This document shows positions 48,776 to 58,166 of a DNA stretch of 64,000 nt, piece after piece. Numbering within the stretch: position 1 is the stretch's first letter; each line of letters starts with the position of its first letter. The notes beneath the pieces were generated by a model that did no database searches, was not told where the DNA came from, and saw only the letters and a program-made list of their open reading frames with translations. The translations under genes and the position numbers were made by a program. Source of the stretch: UBA6987 sp045617825 (GTDB lineage: Bacteria; Bacillota; Clostridia; Lachnospirales; Lachnospiraceae); NCBI GenBank assembly GCA_045617825.1, contig JAZLJI010000120.1, positions 7,044 to 71,043 on the forward strand. Direction: 5' to 3'.

Positions 48776-48841
48776 AGTTTTCGGATGATATCTCTCGCAG
48801 CGGACCTTCCGAGGCCTGCCGGCTTCTCTTTTCCTATCAGA

Positions 48842-50932
48842 TCAGAAAAGGCTGAATCTGACCACCAGCGCGGCAAATACGATGGAGACCATGCTCAGCA
48901 GCTTGATCAGGATGTTGATGGAGGGACCGGCGGTATCCTTGAAGGGATCGCCCACGGTATCGCCCACCACGCCGGCCTTGTGCTGCAGGGAGCCCTTGCC
49001 GCCGTGATGACCGCCTTCGATATACTTCTTAGCATTGTCCCAGGCGCCGCCCGCGTTGGACATGAAGATGGCCAGCAGGAAGCCGCTGACGGTGGCGCCG
49101 CTCAGCATGCCGACCACACCGCGATAGCCGAGGATCATGCCCACCGCGATCGGGGCGATCACGGCCACCAGCGTCGGCAGGACCATTTCCTTCAGAGAGG
49201 CTGCGGTGCAGATATCCACGCAGCGGGCGTAGTCGGCTTCGGCTTTGCCCTCCATCAGGCCGGTGATCTCCCGGAACTGGCGGCGGACCTCCAGCACGAC
49301 GGACTGGGCCGCCCGACCCACGCTGTCCATGGTCAGCGCCGCGAAAAGGAAGGGCAGGCAGGCGCCGATGAGCAGGCCGCTCAGGACCAGCGGATTCATC
49401 AGCGAGAAATCGTCCAGGCTGATGGCCGACTCGGAAACGGACCGGATCTTGTCGATGTAGGAAGCGATCAGGGCCAGCGCCGTCAGAGCGGCGGAGCCGA
49501 TGGCAAAGCCCTTGCCGGTGGCAGCGGTGGTATTTCCCAGGGAATCCAGCGCGTCCGTGCGCTGACGCACCGCAGCATCCAGGCCGGCCATTTCGGCGAT
49601 ACCGCCGGCATTGTCAGCCACGGGGCCATAGGCATCCGTCGCCAGCGTGATGCCCAGCGTGGACAGCATGCCCACGGCAGCGAGAGCGATGCCGAACAGG
49701 CCCATGGCGGGATCGGCCATGCTGCCGCCGGAGCAGAAGAAGGCCACCAGGATGGCCGCCACCACGATCACGATGGGGAGCAGGGTGGATTTCATGCCCA
49801 GACCGATACCGCCGATCACGATGGTGGCGGCGCCGGTCTCGGACTCATCGGAGAGGTCCTGGGTGGGCTTATAGGTATCGGAGGTATAGTATTCGGTGAT
49901 CTTGCCGATCAGGACACCGGCCAGCAGACCGGCCAGAACGGCCAGGTACAGGCCCCAGTGCTCCCGGCCCAGCGTCATCACGATCACGGGATAGGCTACG
50001 GCGGCGATCAGCACCGCGGAGAAGGTGGTACCGCGGCTCATGGCCTTCAGCAGCGTCCGCTGATCGGCCTGCTCCTTCGTGCGGATCAGGAAGGTGCCCA
50101 GGATGGAGGCCAGGATGCCGACGGAAGCCATCAGCAGCGGCACCACCATCGCCTTGAATTCGCCGGAAAACGCCGCCACGCCCAGCGCGGAGGCAGAGAT
50201 CAGCGAGCCGACGTAGGACTCGTACAGATCGGCGCCCATGCCGGCTACGTCGCCCACGTTATCGCCCACGTTATCGGCGATGACCGCGGGGTTGCGGGGG
50301 TCATCCTCGGGGATCCCGGCTTCCACCTTGCCCACCAGATCGGCGCCCACGTCGGCGGCCTTGGTAAAGATACCGCCGCCCACCCGGGCGAACAGCGCCA
50401 TGGAGGAGGCGCCCATGCCGAAGGTCAGCATGGCACTGGTGATCTCGGAAGCCGGAAGCTTAAAGACGTATTTCAGCAGGATCAGCCAGACCGAAATGTC
50501 CGTCAGGCCCAGTCCGACCACGGTAAAGCCCATCACGGAGCCGGCGGAAAAGGCCACCTTCAGACCCTTGTTCAGGCTGTTTTCGCAGGCGCAGGCGGTA
50601 CGGCTGTTGGCCCTGGTCGCGATGGTCATCCCGACGAAGCCGCTGAGAGCGGAGAAAATACCGCCGGTCAGGAAGGCAAAGGGCACGTAGGGGGTCAGCA
50701 TTCCGGCAAAGGCCATCACGGTCAGCACCGCCGCCATGCAGACGAAGAAGATCGCGACGACCTTATACTGACGCTTCAGATACGCGGCGGCGCCGGTACG
50801 GACGTAGCCGGAGATCCGCTTCATGGCATCACTGCCTTCGGAATAGCCGAGTACTTTTTTAGCCTTCACAAAGGCGAACAATAAGGCGACAACAGCGCAG
50901 GCCAGGGTGATCCAGGCCAAATAATTTTCCAT
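48842..50932 (-). CDS. hppA: K+-dependent membrane pyrophosphatase (proton or sodium pump), 696 aa
   Basis: About 16 membrane segments. Catalytic signatures: DVGADLVGKVEAGIPEDDPR, VIADNVGDNVGDVAGMGADL, ATDAYGPVADNAGGIAEM, and GDPFKDTAGPSINILIK. GNTTAATGKG has Ala where K+-independent enzymes have Lys, so K+-dependent. It couples pyrophosphate hydrolysis to cation pumping. Whether H+ or Na+ is moved I cannot tell. Long single-gene transcript with a promoter at 51,024. Confidence 0.95.
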   Translation of the reverse strand: MENYLAWITLACAVVALLFAFVKAKKVLGYSEGSDAMKRISGYVRTGAAAYLKRQYKVVAIFFVCMAAVLTVMAFAGMLTPYVPFAFLTGGIFSALSGFVGMTIATRANSRTACACENSLNKGLKVAFSAGSVMGFTVVGLGLTDISVWLILLKYVFKLPASEITSAMLTFGMGASSMALFARVGGGIFTKAADVGADLVGKVEAGIPEDDPRNPAVIADNVGDNVGDVAGMGADLYESYVGSLISASALGVAAFSGEFKAMVVPLLMASVGILASILGTFLIRTKEQADQRTLLKAMSRGTTFSAVLIAAVAYPVIVMTLGREHWGLYLAVLAGLLAGVLIGKITEYYTSDTYKPTQDLSDESETGAATIVIGGIGLGMKSTLLPIVIVVAAILVAFFCSGGSMADPAMGLFGIALAAVGMLSTLGITLATDAYGPVADNAGGIAEMAGLDAAVRQRTDALDSLGNTTAATGKGFAIGSAALTALALIASYIDKIRSVSESAISLDDFSLMNPLVLSGLLIGACLPFLFAALTMDSVGRAAQSVVLEVRRQFREITGLMEGKAEADYARCVDICTAASLKEMVLPTLVAVIAPIAVGMILGYRGVVGMLSGATVSGFLLAIFMSNAGGAWDNAKKYIEGGHHGGKGSLQHKAGVVGDTVGDPFKDTAGPSINILIKLLSMVSIVFAALVVRFSLF

Positions 50933-50996
50933 ATCGTTTTTCCTTTTTGCGTTTTCAACCTGTTCTGTGATTTACAGGCGATTATGAGATTGTGCT

Positions 50997-51024
50997 ATCT
51001 TATCACAAAAAGATTATCTGTCAA
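50997..51024 (-). promoter_or_regulatory. Promoter of hppA
   Basis: Minus strand TTGACA (51,024-51,019), 16 bases, TAAGAT (51,002-50,997). The surrounding 230-base gap is AT-rich and has no gene. Confidence 0.75.
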
Positions 51025-51097
51025 CCCTTTTAAGGAAAAAAGATAAAAAACGCCCGAATTTGCCCGAATTAGTCAATATTTGATGAAAAATAGCACT

Positions 51098-51134
51098 AAA
51101 AAAGGCAACATTTTTTTAAAAAATGCGCCTTTTT
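51098..51134 (-). terminator. Terminator of the flavin reductase gene
   Basis: AAAAAGGC/GCCTTTTT outer stem with an AT-rich inner foldback and a T run on the minus strand. Confidence 0.7.
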
Positions 51135-51161
51135 CCGTAAAAATATCCCGTTTTTTCGTTC

Positions 51162-51728
51162 TTACTTCTTCTTCCTTACCGAATACCCGAAGCTGCCCAG
51201 CAGCTCGCCCAGCAGATGATACTCTCCGTGGGAATAGGCCACCAGCTCCGCCCGGTCCAGGTCCAGCGCGCCCTTTTCGTCCAGCAGGCTGTCCTCCACC
51301 AGGACCCCGAGGATCTTCGCCAGGAACATATCATGGGAGCCCAGCTCCAGGACCTCCGTCACCCGGCATTCCAGGCTGACGGGGCTCTGCCCGATGGCCG
51401 GCGCCAGCGAAAGGTGCGGCGTTTTCTCCGCCGTCAGGCCCATCTCGGCAAATTTATCGGTGTCCCGACCGGAGCGCACCCCGCAGAAATCGCATGCCCG
51501 CACCAGTTCCCGGCTGACCAGATTCACGACGAATTCGCCGCTCTCCCGGATCATGTCGTGGGAATAGCGTTCCTTCCGCACGGATACCGAAAGCATGGGC
51601 GGCTCGCTGCACACGGTGCCCGCCCAGGCGGCGGTAATGATATTGGGCTTTTCTCCCGCTCTCCCGCAGCTCACCATCACCACGGGGACCGGATACAGCA
51701 TGTTGCCGGGTTTCCAGATCTGCTTCAT
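51162..51728 (-). CDS. Flavin reductase / flavoredoxin-family FMN-binding protein, 188 aa
   Basis: PVPVVMVSCGRAGEKPNIIT, AWAGTVCSEPPMLSVSVRKE, RYSHDMIRESGEFVVNLVS and DKFAEMGLTAEKTPHLSLAP are typical of the split-barrel flavin reductase family. Binds FMN; probably an electron carrier protein. It is adjacent to a LOG-family gene in the same direction without obvious functional link. Confidence 0.9.
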   Translation of the reverse strand: MKQIWKPGNMLYPVPVVMVSCGRAGEKPNIITAAWAGTVCSEPPMLSVSVRKERYSHDMIRESGEFVVNLVSRELVRACDFCGVRSGRDTDKFAEMGLTAEKTPHLSLAPAIGQSPVSLECRVTEVLELGSHDMFLAKILGVLVEDSLLDEKGALDLDRAELVAYSHGEYHLLGELLGSFGYSVRKKK

Positions 51729-51783
51729 GACTTCCTCCCTGCGCCGGCGCTTCTTCCCGCTCCGGCAGTTCTGTTCTCCGCGC

Positions 51784-52323
51784 TCAGCACGTCTTCTCCA
51801 GGATCGCCACAGCCTCCTCGGGGCTGTCCGCGGAGGTGACCAGCGCCAGATCCTCCGCTGCGATGAAGCCAGCCTTCACCATGCCCTCAAGCAGAGCGGT
51901 CAGCGGCTCGTAGTAATGCTTTTCGTTCAGATACAGCACCCTCCGGCTGCTCACCCGGAGCCGGGCCTGTGAGATCGCCTCGGAGAGCTCCTCCAGGGTC
52001 CCGGGGCCGCCGGGCAGGGCGATGCAGGCATCCGCCAGCTCCATCATCCGGGCCTTCCGGGCATCCAGGTCCTTCACGGTCTCGCAGACCGTGAGCAGCG
52101 GATGTCTGGTCTCTATGATCTCCGGCATCTCCGTCAGGATCCCGGTGACGCTGCCGCCGGCCTCGGCCACCGCCGTCGCCACGGTCCCCATCAGGCCCTC
52201 CACCGCTCCCCCGTAGACCAGGGTCCAGCCCCGCTCGCCGATCAGCCGGCCGAGGCGCTTCGCCGCCTCCGCGAAGTCCGGATCCTTGCCGGCCCGGGAG
52301 CCGCAGAATACCGCAATTTTCAT
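51784..52323 (-). CDS. LOG family (TIGR00730-type) protein, 179 aa
   Basis: ATG at 52323. MKIAVFCGSRAGKDPDFAEA, LVYGGAVEGLMGTVATAVAE, and the PGGPGTLEELSEAISQARL motif (PGGxGTxxE) define the family, whose members are nucleotide 5'-monophosphate phosphoribohydrolases. In bacteria they may release cytokinin-like bases or act on other nucleotides. Confidence 0.93.
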   Translation of the reverse strand: MKIAVFCGSRAGKDPDFAEAAKRLGRLIGERGWTLVYGGAVEGLMGTVATAVAEAGGSVTGILTEMPEIIETRHPLLTVCETVKDLDARKARMMELADACIALPGGPGTLEELSEAISQARLRVSSRRVLYLNEKHYYEPLTALLEGMVKAGFIAAEDLALVTSADSPEEAVAILEKTC

Positions 52324-52432
52324 CCTTCCTATCCTCTTCGCCGTCCCGCAGGCGGGCGCGGTCCCGTTCCTTCGGAGGACCGCCGTCGGCGCTTTCTTCG
52401 TCATTTTCCCGGGATAAGGCCCCCGGGCAGGC

Positions 52433-53527
52433 TCAAAACAGGATCCCCCTGAAGCACAGCTCCGGCCGCATTTCCTCCAGGTTCCAGCTGTGGAAGGAGT
52501 CTCCGCCGCAGTAGCGAAAATACTCGCAGGAGGCGCATTTTCCGGTCCTGCGGAAGTCCGTCCGATACTTGGCAAAGCCGTCCCGCCAGACCGTCAGAAA
52601 ATCGTCCCGGCGGATATTGCCCTCGATATACTCCGGCCGCCGCTCCAGGTCCAGGCAGCTGGTGATGTCGCCGTTATAGCAGATGCTGGCGGTATAGACC
52701 CCCGCGTTGCAGAGGAAATACCAGGGCCGCACCTCCCGCTCCAGCTCTATGCCGAGGAAATGGCTGCAGCCGTAACACACCTCCACGGGGCCCGCGAAGC
52801 GCTTCTCCCGGATGAAGGCGAACAGCTGCCGGTATTCCTCCGGAGAAAGGCACAGCTCCGGCTGCTCCTTGGCTCTTCCGATGGGCTCCATATTGATGAC
52901 CCGCCAGGAACGCACGCCCAGCGAGGACACCAGCCGGTACAGCTCCTCCAGCTCGCCGATGTTGCGGTGATGTACCACCGTGGTGATCTGCACGTGGTCG
53001 AAGCTGCCCTGCGCCAGCAGGTTTCGCACGCCCTCCAGGGTCCGCCCGAAGCTGCCCGGCAGCTGCCGGAACCACTCGTGGCTCTCCTTCAGGCCGTCCA
53101 GGCTCACGGACACCGTCCGCATCCCGGTCCTTGCCAGCGCCGTCACCGTTTCCTTATCCATCAGCAGTCCGTTGGAGGTCATGCCCCACTGGTAGCCCAG
53201 CCGGTGCGCGCCCTCCATGATCGCAAAAAAGTCGGGGCGCAGCAGAGGCTCCCCGCCGGTGATGCAGAGCTTCAGCCTGGAAATGTCCATCTGCCCCTTC
53301 AGGCCGTGCAGAAATCCCAGGATTTCTTCCTTGCTGAGCGGCTCCTCCTCCCGGATGTCCCCGCAGCTGGAGCCGCAGTGACGGCAGTGCTCGTTGCAGC
53401 GCACCGTCATTTCCAGAAACAGGGTCCGCAGCTCGGGATGCTTCTTTAACGTATCCTCCCGGTAAGCCGCCAGCTGCTCCAGATGCCGTCTCTTCTGTCT
53501 GTTGTTCGATCCGGAATTATCTCCCAT
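52433..53527 (-). CDS. Radical SAM/SPASM protein (rSAM-lipoprotein-type maturase), 364 aa
   Basis: Radical SAM cysteines C44, C48, C51 in TVRCNEHCRHCGSSC; TGGEPLLRPDF and SVSLDGLKESHEWFR are core strands; the SPASM region has YGCSHFLGIELEREVRPWYF, CNAGVYTASICYNGDITSC and GKCASCEYFRYCGGDSFHSW. The pattern WGMTSNGLLMD, WRVINMEPIGRAKE and CYGCSHFLG strongly recalls the maturase group I know as 'rSAM/lipoprotein system' (TIGR04133-like). It follows 20 bases after a DUF805 gene with a repetitive YGPPEWF tail, its likely substrate. Peptide modification is inferred. Confidence 0.88.
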   Translation of the reverse strand: MGDNSGSNNRQKRRHLEQLAAYREDTLKKHPELRTLFLEMTVRCNEHCRHCGSSCGDIREEEPLSKEEILGFLHGLKGQMDISRLKLCITGGEPLLRPDFFAIMEGAHRLGYQWGMTSNGLLMDKETVTALARTGMRTVSVSLDGLKESHEWFRQLPGSFGRTLEGVRNLLAQGSFDHVQITTVVHHRNIGELEELYRLVSSLGVRSWRVINMEPIGRAKEQPELCLSPEEYRQLFAFIREKRFAGPVEVCYGCSHFLGIELEREVRPWYFLCNAGVYTASICYNGDITSCLDLERRPEYIEGNIRRDDFLTVWRDGFAKYRTDFRRTGKCASCEYFRYCGGDSFHSWNLEEMRPELCFRGILF

Positions 53528-53547
53528 CCGTTCATCTCCGAGAAGTC

Positions 53548-54090
53548 TCAGGGCTTCTGCTCCCCTTTGTTTTCAAACCATTCCGGCGGGCCGTACACCG
53601 GCGCGTTCTCATTGTTCTTCGGATCGTACTTCGATTCGAACCATTCCGGCGGGCCGTAGACGTCCACGTTCTCGTTATTCTTCGGATCGTACTCCGATTC
53701 GAACCATTCCGGCGGACCGTACACGCAGACCGGAGTGTTCCCGATGGGATTGAACCTTCCCGGCAGACTGCAGAGGACCAACAGCGCAACGAAGCCCACG
53801 CCCACCGCCAGCATCAGGAAGGCCCAGAAGCCGCTCCGTTCCACGCTGTGGAGCCGGCGCACCGTCAGGGACACTAACGGTACCAGACTGATCCCCGCCA
53901 GGACCGTCAGGATGATCCCGGGCAGCGTGGAGCTGCCGGTTTTGATCTCCAGGAACAGCGCGGCAAAGGCGGCCGCCGCCAGCAGCAGGAAGCCCGCCAC
54001 CGGGATCCAGTATTCTTTTTTGTCGGCAGCGCCCCGGTAATCGAAGCATTTGCCCCAGAAGGAGCCGAGACTGCGCAGGATCTGCTTCAT
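53548..54090 (-). CDS. DUF805 membrane protein with three C-terminal VYGPPEWF repeats, 180 aa
   Basis: Residues 1-115 are a DUF805 domain (CFDYRGAADKKEYWIPVAGF, VSLTVRRLHSVERSGFWAFL) with three or four membrane helices. Residues 123-143, 144-164 and 165-180 are tandem copies of a 21-residue unit (VYGPPEWFES-YDPKNNEN); the DNA is repeated too (63-bp period, about 53,551-53,724). The tail would lie at the membrane face. Its place directly upstream of the radical SAM/SPASM gene and the aromatic repeat suggest it is modified by that enzyme. DUF805 tails often end in a short YG-P motif, so the repeat may have grown from it. Confidence 0.85.
   Translation of the reverse strand: MKQILRSLGSFWGKCFDYRGAADKKEYWIPVAGFLLLAAAAFAALFLEIKTGSSTLPGIILTVLAGISLVPLVSLTVRRLHSVERSGFWAFLMLAVGVGFVALLVLCSLPGRFNPIGNTPVCVYGPPEWFESEYDPKNNENVDVYGPPEWFESKYDPKNNENAPVYGPPEWFENKGEQKP
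53551..53724 (-). repeat. 63-bp tandem repeat encoding VYGPPEWF units
   Basis: Two full and one partial copy; plus-strand units begin with TTCAAACCATTCCGGCGGGCC, TTCGAACCATTCCGGCGGGCC and the third with TTCGAACCATTCCGGCGGACC (each given to 20 bases or shorter in effect). The near identity at DNA level indicates recent duplication or copy-number change. Confidence 0.85.
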
Positions 54091-54123
54091 AGTTCACCCT
54101 CCTTTAGCCTGACGGAGCTTCCG

Positions 54124-55656
54124 TCATTCCTTATACCGATAGACCTTATAGTCATCCGCGAACATCCGGTTGATGTCCGTGAGCGTCTCACGCACCAGCA
54201 GCTCACCGCCCTCGTGACCGATCACGCCGGATCCGACAAATGCGGAATAGTGTCCGTGGCGCTCGGCCTTAGCGGTCGGCAGATATCCCTTGGAGCCGTT
54301 GGCCAGCTGGATGAGGAAGCTCTGCTCGCAGAGCTCGCGCGCCTTGATCTGATTGCCGTAGTCCAGGAACACCTCGCAGGGGAACGTGGCGATGGCCACG
54401 GAGCCCATCCGGATCACGTGTACCTCGGTCTCCACGATATCCTGTTTTTCCTGCAGTTCAAAGCGCTCGGTGACGCCGAAGAACCGCTGGCAGTTGGCCA
54501 CGTCCATGAAATTGACGTTGCCCTTGATCCCGCGGCAGTATTCCGCCAGGCCCTTTTCCGCCTCCAGCTTTTCGCTGAGCGTCACGCGGCGGAGCGGCAG
54601 ATGCAGGCTGTGAACGTGGTGCTCAAAGCGGACATCCTTCTGAGGATCCCCGGAAAGCTCCCCGTAGGCGTCCATTACGGCATTGGCCACCCGGCGGCCG
54701 GCCTTTCTCATGCCTGCCAGATCGAACATGGACGGATCGGCCTTTCTCACGGGCGGATCGTGCCGGATCAGGTTCGGATCGTGCACGTCCGTTTCGGGAT
54801 TTACCCAGCGGACCAGGTCCACCGGGCACTGGTCTCCGGCGGTGGAGCAGGTGGGAAGCATGTAGAAATCCTCCCCGAACCGCTCCCGCAGCAGCTTTTT
54901 CGTCTCGCCCCAGTAGTCCGGCGAAACGAACAGCCGGTGCTGGACGCACTGTGCCGGGCAGCAGACGTTCACCATGGCCCCCGTGAGCTTACCGCTTCCG
55001 TCAAAGGTGAACATGATCTCCACGCCGGAGTCGTTTCCGCCCTCCAGCTCGGTAAAGATCGCCGTATTGGCATCGCCCCACATCTGCGCGGTATTGTCGG
55101 AATAAGCCACGCGGCGGCACATGCCCACCGCGGCACGGTCGAAGGCGTTCCTAAAGGAGCCTTCCCTTCTGTTCTGCCAGGCCTCGGCGGCCACCGCGGC
55201 AATGCGCTCCGTCAGGAGGTCGAACACTTCCTCGTCCGTGGCGATCTCGGGATTTCCCGCGATAGAGACCGCCTCCTCATAGACCTGATCCTCTCTCAGG
55301 TATTTCTTCATGCGCCTGTACCACGCCATGGCCCAGTTGGAGGGGGTATTGCCCCGCTTGGAATAACCGGGGCCGGTGTGGGTATGGATCGCGTTGATGA
55401 TCAGCTTGTCGGGATCGATGCCCAGGGAATTGCCCCGCAGCGCGTTCCTGACGCTCTCCACCAGATCCGCCTCGATGGCGGCCAGATCGCAGCCGACGAT
55501 GATCATCTGATCGCCGCCGCATTCCACGGCCATGGCGGTCGCCGTCAGCGGCTTTTCCACGTATTCGGAGATCCGTTCCGCGAACTGTCCGGTCAGCGAT
55601 ACCTTTTTGTCGGGAGTGATGCTGACCTCGGACCAACCGATGTACAACTGTGCCAT
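54124..55656 (-). CDS. Neutral ceramidase-like protein (N-terminal domain family), 510 aa
   Basis: MAQLYIGWSEVSITPDKKVS, IIVGCDLAAIEADLVESVRN, INAIHTHTGPGYSKRGNTP (zinc ligands HxH) and LPTCSTAGDQCPVDLVRWVN are features of the neutral/alkaline ceramidase N-terminal family. Lacks a signal peptide and is shorter than true ceramidases, so it may hydrolyse other amides. It faces no obvious partner; a FAD-dependent enzyme follows upstream by 39 bases. Confidence 0.82.
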   Translation of the reverse strand: MAQLYIGWSEVSITPDKKVSLTGQFAERISEYVEKPLTATAMAVECGGDQMIIVGCDLAAIEADLVESVRNALRGNSLGIDPDKLIINAIHTHTGPGYSKRGNTPSNWAMAWYRRMKKYLREDQVYEEAVSIAGNPEIATDEEVFDLLTERIAAVAAEAWQNRREGSFRNAFDRAAVGMCRRVAYSDNTAQMWGDANTAIFTELEGGNDSGVEIMFTFDGSGKLTGAMVNVCCPAQCVQHRLFVSPDYWGETKKLLRERFGEDFYMLPTCSTAGDQCPVDLVRWVNPETDVHDPNLIRHDPPVRKADPSMFDLAGMRKAGRRVANAVMDAYGELSGDPQKDVRFEHHVHSLHLPLRRVTLSEKLEAEKGLAEYCRGIKGNVNFMDVANCQRFFGVTERFELQEKQDIVETEVHVIRMGSVAIATFPCEVFLDYGNQIKARELCEQSFLIQLANGSKGYLPTAKAERHGHYSAFVGSGVIGHEGGELLVRETLTDINRMFADDYKVYRYKE

Positions 55657-55695
55657 AATGAATCCTCCTTTATATCTGCCGCCGGAGCCGTCCGA

Positions 55696-57069
55696 TCAGG
55701 CCTGCTCCGCGATCTCCCGCGCCACGAAAACGCCGCTGGCGGAGGCATGAGACAGGGAATGGGTCACGCCGCTGCCGTCGCCGATCACGTACAGTCCCGG
55801 GATCGAGGTCTCCAGCCTGTCGGAAAGCTCCACCTCCATGTTGTAGAATTTCACCTCCACCCCGTACAGCAGGGTGTCCTCATTGGCCGTGCCGGGCGCG
55901 ATCTTGTCCAGCGCGTAGATCATCTCGATGATCCCGTCCAGGATCCGTTTGGGCATCACCAGCGACAGATCGCCGGGTGTGGCCTTCAGGGTCGGCGTCA
56001 CGAAGCTCTCCTCGATGCGCTTGACGGTGCTGCGGCGGCCCGCCACCAGATCCCCGAAGCGCTGCACGATCACGCCGCCGCCCAGCATGTTGGACAGGCG
56101 GACGATATTTTCCGCGTAGGCGTTGGAATCGTTGAAGGGCTCCGTAAAATGCTTCGCCACCAGCAGCGCGAAATTGGTATAGTCCGTGTGCAGCGCCGGG
56201 TCCTCGTAGCTGTGTCCGTTCACGGTCACGATGCCGTTGGTGTTCTCGTTCACCACTGCGCCGTGGGGATTCATGCAGAAGGTCCGTACCAGGTCGCCGT
56301 ATTTCTCGGTGCGGTACACGATCTTGCTCTCGTACAGCTCGTCGGTCAGCTGGGAGAAGATCTCCGCCGGGAGCTCCACCCGGACGCCGATATCCACCCG
56401 GTTGCTGTGGGTCCGGATCCCCAGCTTTCTGCAGAGGTTCTCCATCCAGGAGCTGCCGCTGCGGCCCACCGAGATCACCAGCCGGGAAGCGGTGTAGCGC
56501 TTTCCGCCGGCCAGAGCGGCAAAGCTGCCCTCCTCCAGACGGTCCACGGTCTCCACCGGCGTCCGGAAGAAGAAATCCACCTTATCCTTCAGATGCTGAT
56601 AGAGATTGCCCAGCACCACGTAGTTCTTGTCCGTGCCCAGATGTCTGACCGAGGCGTCCAGCAAATGCAGCTTGTTCTGCAGGCAGAGCTTCCGGATGGC
56701 CGTCCCTGCCGTGGAATACAGCCTGGAGCCCTCGCCGCCGTTGGCCATGTTGATGTCGTCCACGTAGCGCATCAGCTCCAGGGCCTTTTCCTTGCCGATA
56801 TATTCGTAAAGCGTACCGCCAAAATCGTTGGTGATGTTATATTTGCCGTCGGAGAAGGCGCCCGCTCCGCCGAAGCCTCTCATGATGGCGCAGCTCTGGC
56901 AGTGGACGCAGCTCTTGATCTTGTCGCCGTCGATGGGGCATTTGCGGCTCTCCAGCGGGCCGCCCGCCTCAAATACCGCGATCTTCAGATCCTTCCGCTT
57001 CTCCAACAGCTCATAGGCCGTAAAGATCCCGCCGGGACCGGCCCCGATAATGATCAGATCGTAATCCAT
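55696..57069 (-). CDS. FAD-dependent oxidoreductase (COG2509-type), 457 aa
   Basis: MDYDLIIIGAGPGGIFTAYE is the Rossmann FAD motif; CPIDGDKIKSCVHCQSCAIM has CxxC pairs; GGAGAFSDGKYNITNDFGGT and VIGDGSGVTHSLSHASASGV are family features. The cysteine cluster near residue 50 suggests an Fe-S or redox site. Catalysed reaction unknown. Confidence 0.9.
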   Translation of the reverse strand: MDYDLIIIGAGPGGIFTAYELLEKRKDLKIAVFEAGGPLESRKCPIDGDKIKSCVHCQSCAIMRGFGGAGAFSDGKYNITNDFGGTLYEYIGKEKALELMRYVDDINMANGGEGSRLYSTAGTAIRKLCLQNKLHLLDASVRHLGTDKNYVVLGNLYQHLKDKVDFFFRTPVETVDRLEEGSFAALAGGKRYTASRLVISVGRSGSSWMENLCRKLGIRTHSNRVDIGVRVELPAEIFSQLTDELYESKIVYRTEKYGDLVRTFCMNPHGAVVNENTNGIVTVNGHSYEDPALHTDYTNFALLVAKHFTEPFNDSNAYAENIVRLSNMLGGGVIVQRFGDLVAGRRSTVKRIEESFVTPTLKATPGDLSLVMPKRILDGIIEMIYALDKIAPGTANEDTLLYGVEVKFYNMEVELSDRLETSIPGLYVIGDGSGVTHSLSHASASGVFVAREIAEQA

Positions 57070-57088
57070 TTTACACCTCTATTTTATG

Positions 57089-58093
57089 TCAAATGAGTCC
57101 CTTCTGGAACCGCCAGGAATCCCGGCAGCAGTCCTCCAGGCTCTTCTCCGCTCTCCAGCCCAAAAGCTTCTCCGCCTTGTCCGTGGCGGCATAGCAGCTG
57201 GCGATGTCACCGGGCCGTCTTTCCGCGATGCGGTACGGGATCGGGATCCCGTTTGCCGCCTCGAAGGCCTTCACCATGTCCAGCACGCTGACGCCCCGGC
57301 CGGTGCCCAGATTGACGGCCTCCGCACCGGCATGCTCCGCCGAATAGCGCAGCGCCGCCACGTGGCCCCGGGCCAGATCCGTAACGTGGATATAATCCCG
57401 CACGCCGGTGCCGTCAGGGGTGTCGTAATCGTTCCCGTACACCGACAGCTCCTTCCGGATCCCGGCCGCCACCTGCGTCACGTAGGGCATCAGGTTGTTG
57501 GGGATCCCGTTGGGCAGCTCGCCGATCAGGCCGCTCTCATCCGCCCCGATGGGGTTGAAATACCGCAGCATCACCAGAGACAGCGAGGGATCCGCCTTGG
57601 CGGTATCCTTCAGCATCTCCTCGATCATGAACTTGGTCCGTCCGTAGGGATTCGTGCAGCCGCCGGTGGGCATATCCTCCGTGAAGGGCGGCGTATTCGT
57701 CTCGCCGTAGACCGTCGCGGAGCTGCTGAAGATCAGCCGCCGCACGCCGTGCTTTTTCATCAGCTCCAGCACCGTGAGGGCGCTGTCCAGATTGTTGCGG
57801 AAATACATGAGGGGCTTCGCCACGGACTCGCCCACGGCCTTATAGCCCGCAAAGTGGATCACCGCCGCGATCTCGTTTTCGGCAAATACCCGCTCCGTCT
57901 CCGCAGGGCTGCAGGCATCCGCCTGATAAAAGGCGGGCCGCACCCCGGTGATCGTCTCGATCCGGTCCAGGATCCTCAGGCTGCTGTTGTACAGATTATC
58001 CAGGATCACGACCCGGAAGCCCTCCCGGATCAGCTCCACTGCCGTATGACTGCCGATATATCCCAATCCGCCGGTCAATAATACCGTTTCCAT
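57089..58093 (-). CDS. galE: UDP-glucose 4-epimerase, 334 aa
   Basis: ATG at 58093. METVLLTGGLGYIGSHTAVE (NAD site), SSATVYGETNTPPFTED (Ser and Tyr region, with Y and K in YGRTKFMIEEML), RYFNPIGADESGLIGELPNG. It supplies UDP-galactose to surface glycans and is the first member of the polysaccharide block that continues with an O-antigen-ligase-like gene. Confidence 0.95.
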   Translation of the reverse strand: METVLLTGGLGYIGSHTAVELIREGFRVVILDNLYNSSLRILDRIETITGVRPAFYQADACSPAETERVFAENEIAAVIHFAGYKAVGESVAKPLMYFRNNLDSALTVLELMKKHGVRRLIFSSSATVYGETNTPPFTEDMPTGGCTNPYGRTKFMIEEMLKDTAKADPSLSLVMLRYFNPIGADESGLIGELPNGIPNNLMPYVTQVAAGIRKELSVYGNDYDTPDGTGVRDYIHVTDLARGHVAALRYSAEHAGAEAVNLGTGRGVSVLDMVKAFEAANGIPIPYRIAERRPGDIASCYAATDKAEKLLGWRAEKSLEDCCRDSWRFQKGLI

Positions 58094-58166
58094 CGCATTT
58101 ATCCTCCGTTGCCGCCGCAGGGGCAGGCTCTCTTCCGCCGCCTGCGCGGCCATGCCCGCGCCGCGG

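Noticed and set aside
48785..50884. 699-codon open frame on the plus strand
   Set aside because: Antisense to hppA; the translated sequence is His/Gln/Gly-rich and has no ribosome site.
54214..57096. 960-codon open frame on the plus strand
   Set aside because: It lies exactly antisense to the ceramidase-like and FAD-oxidoreductase genes, which have clear family motifs. GC-rich codon use makes such long antisense frames common here.
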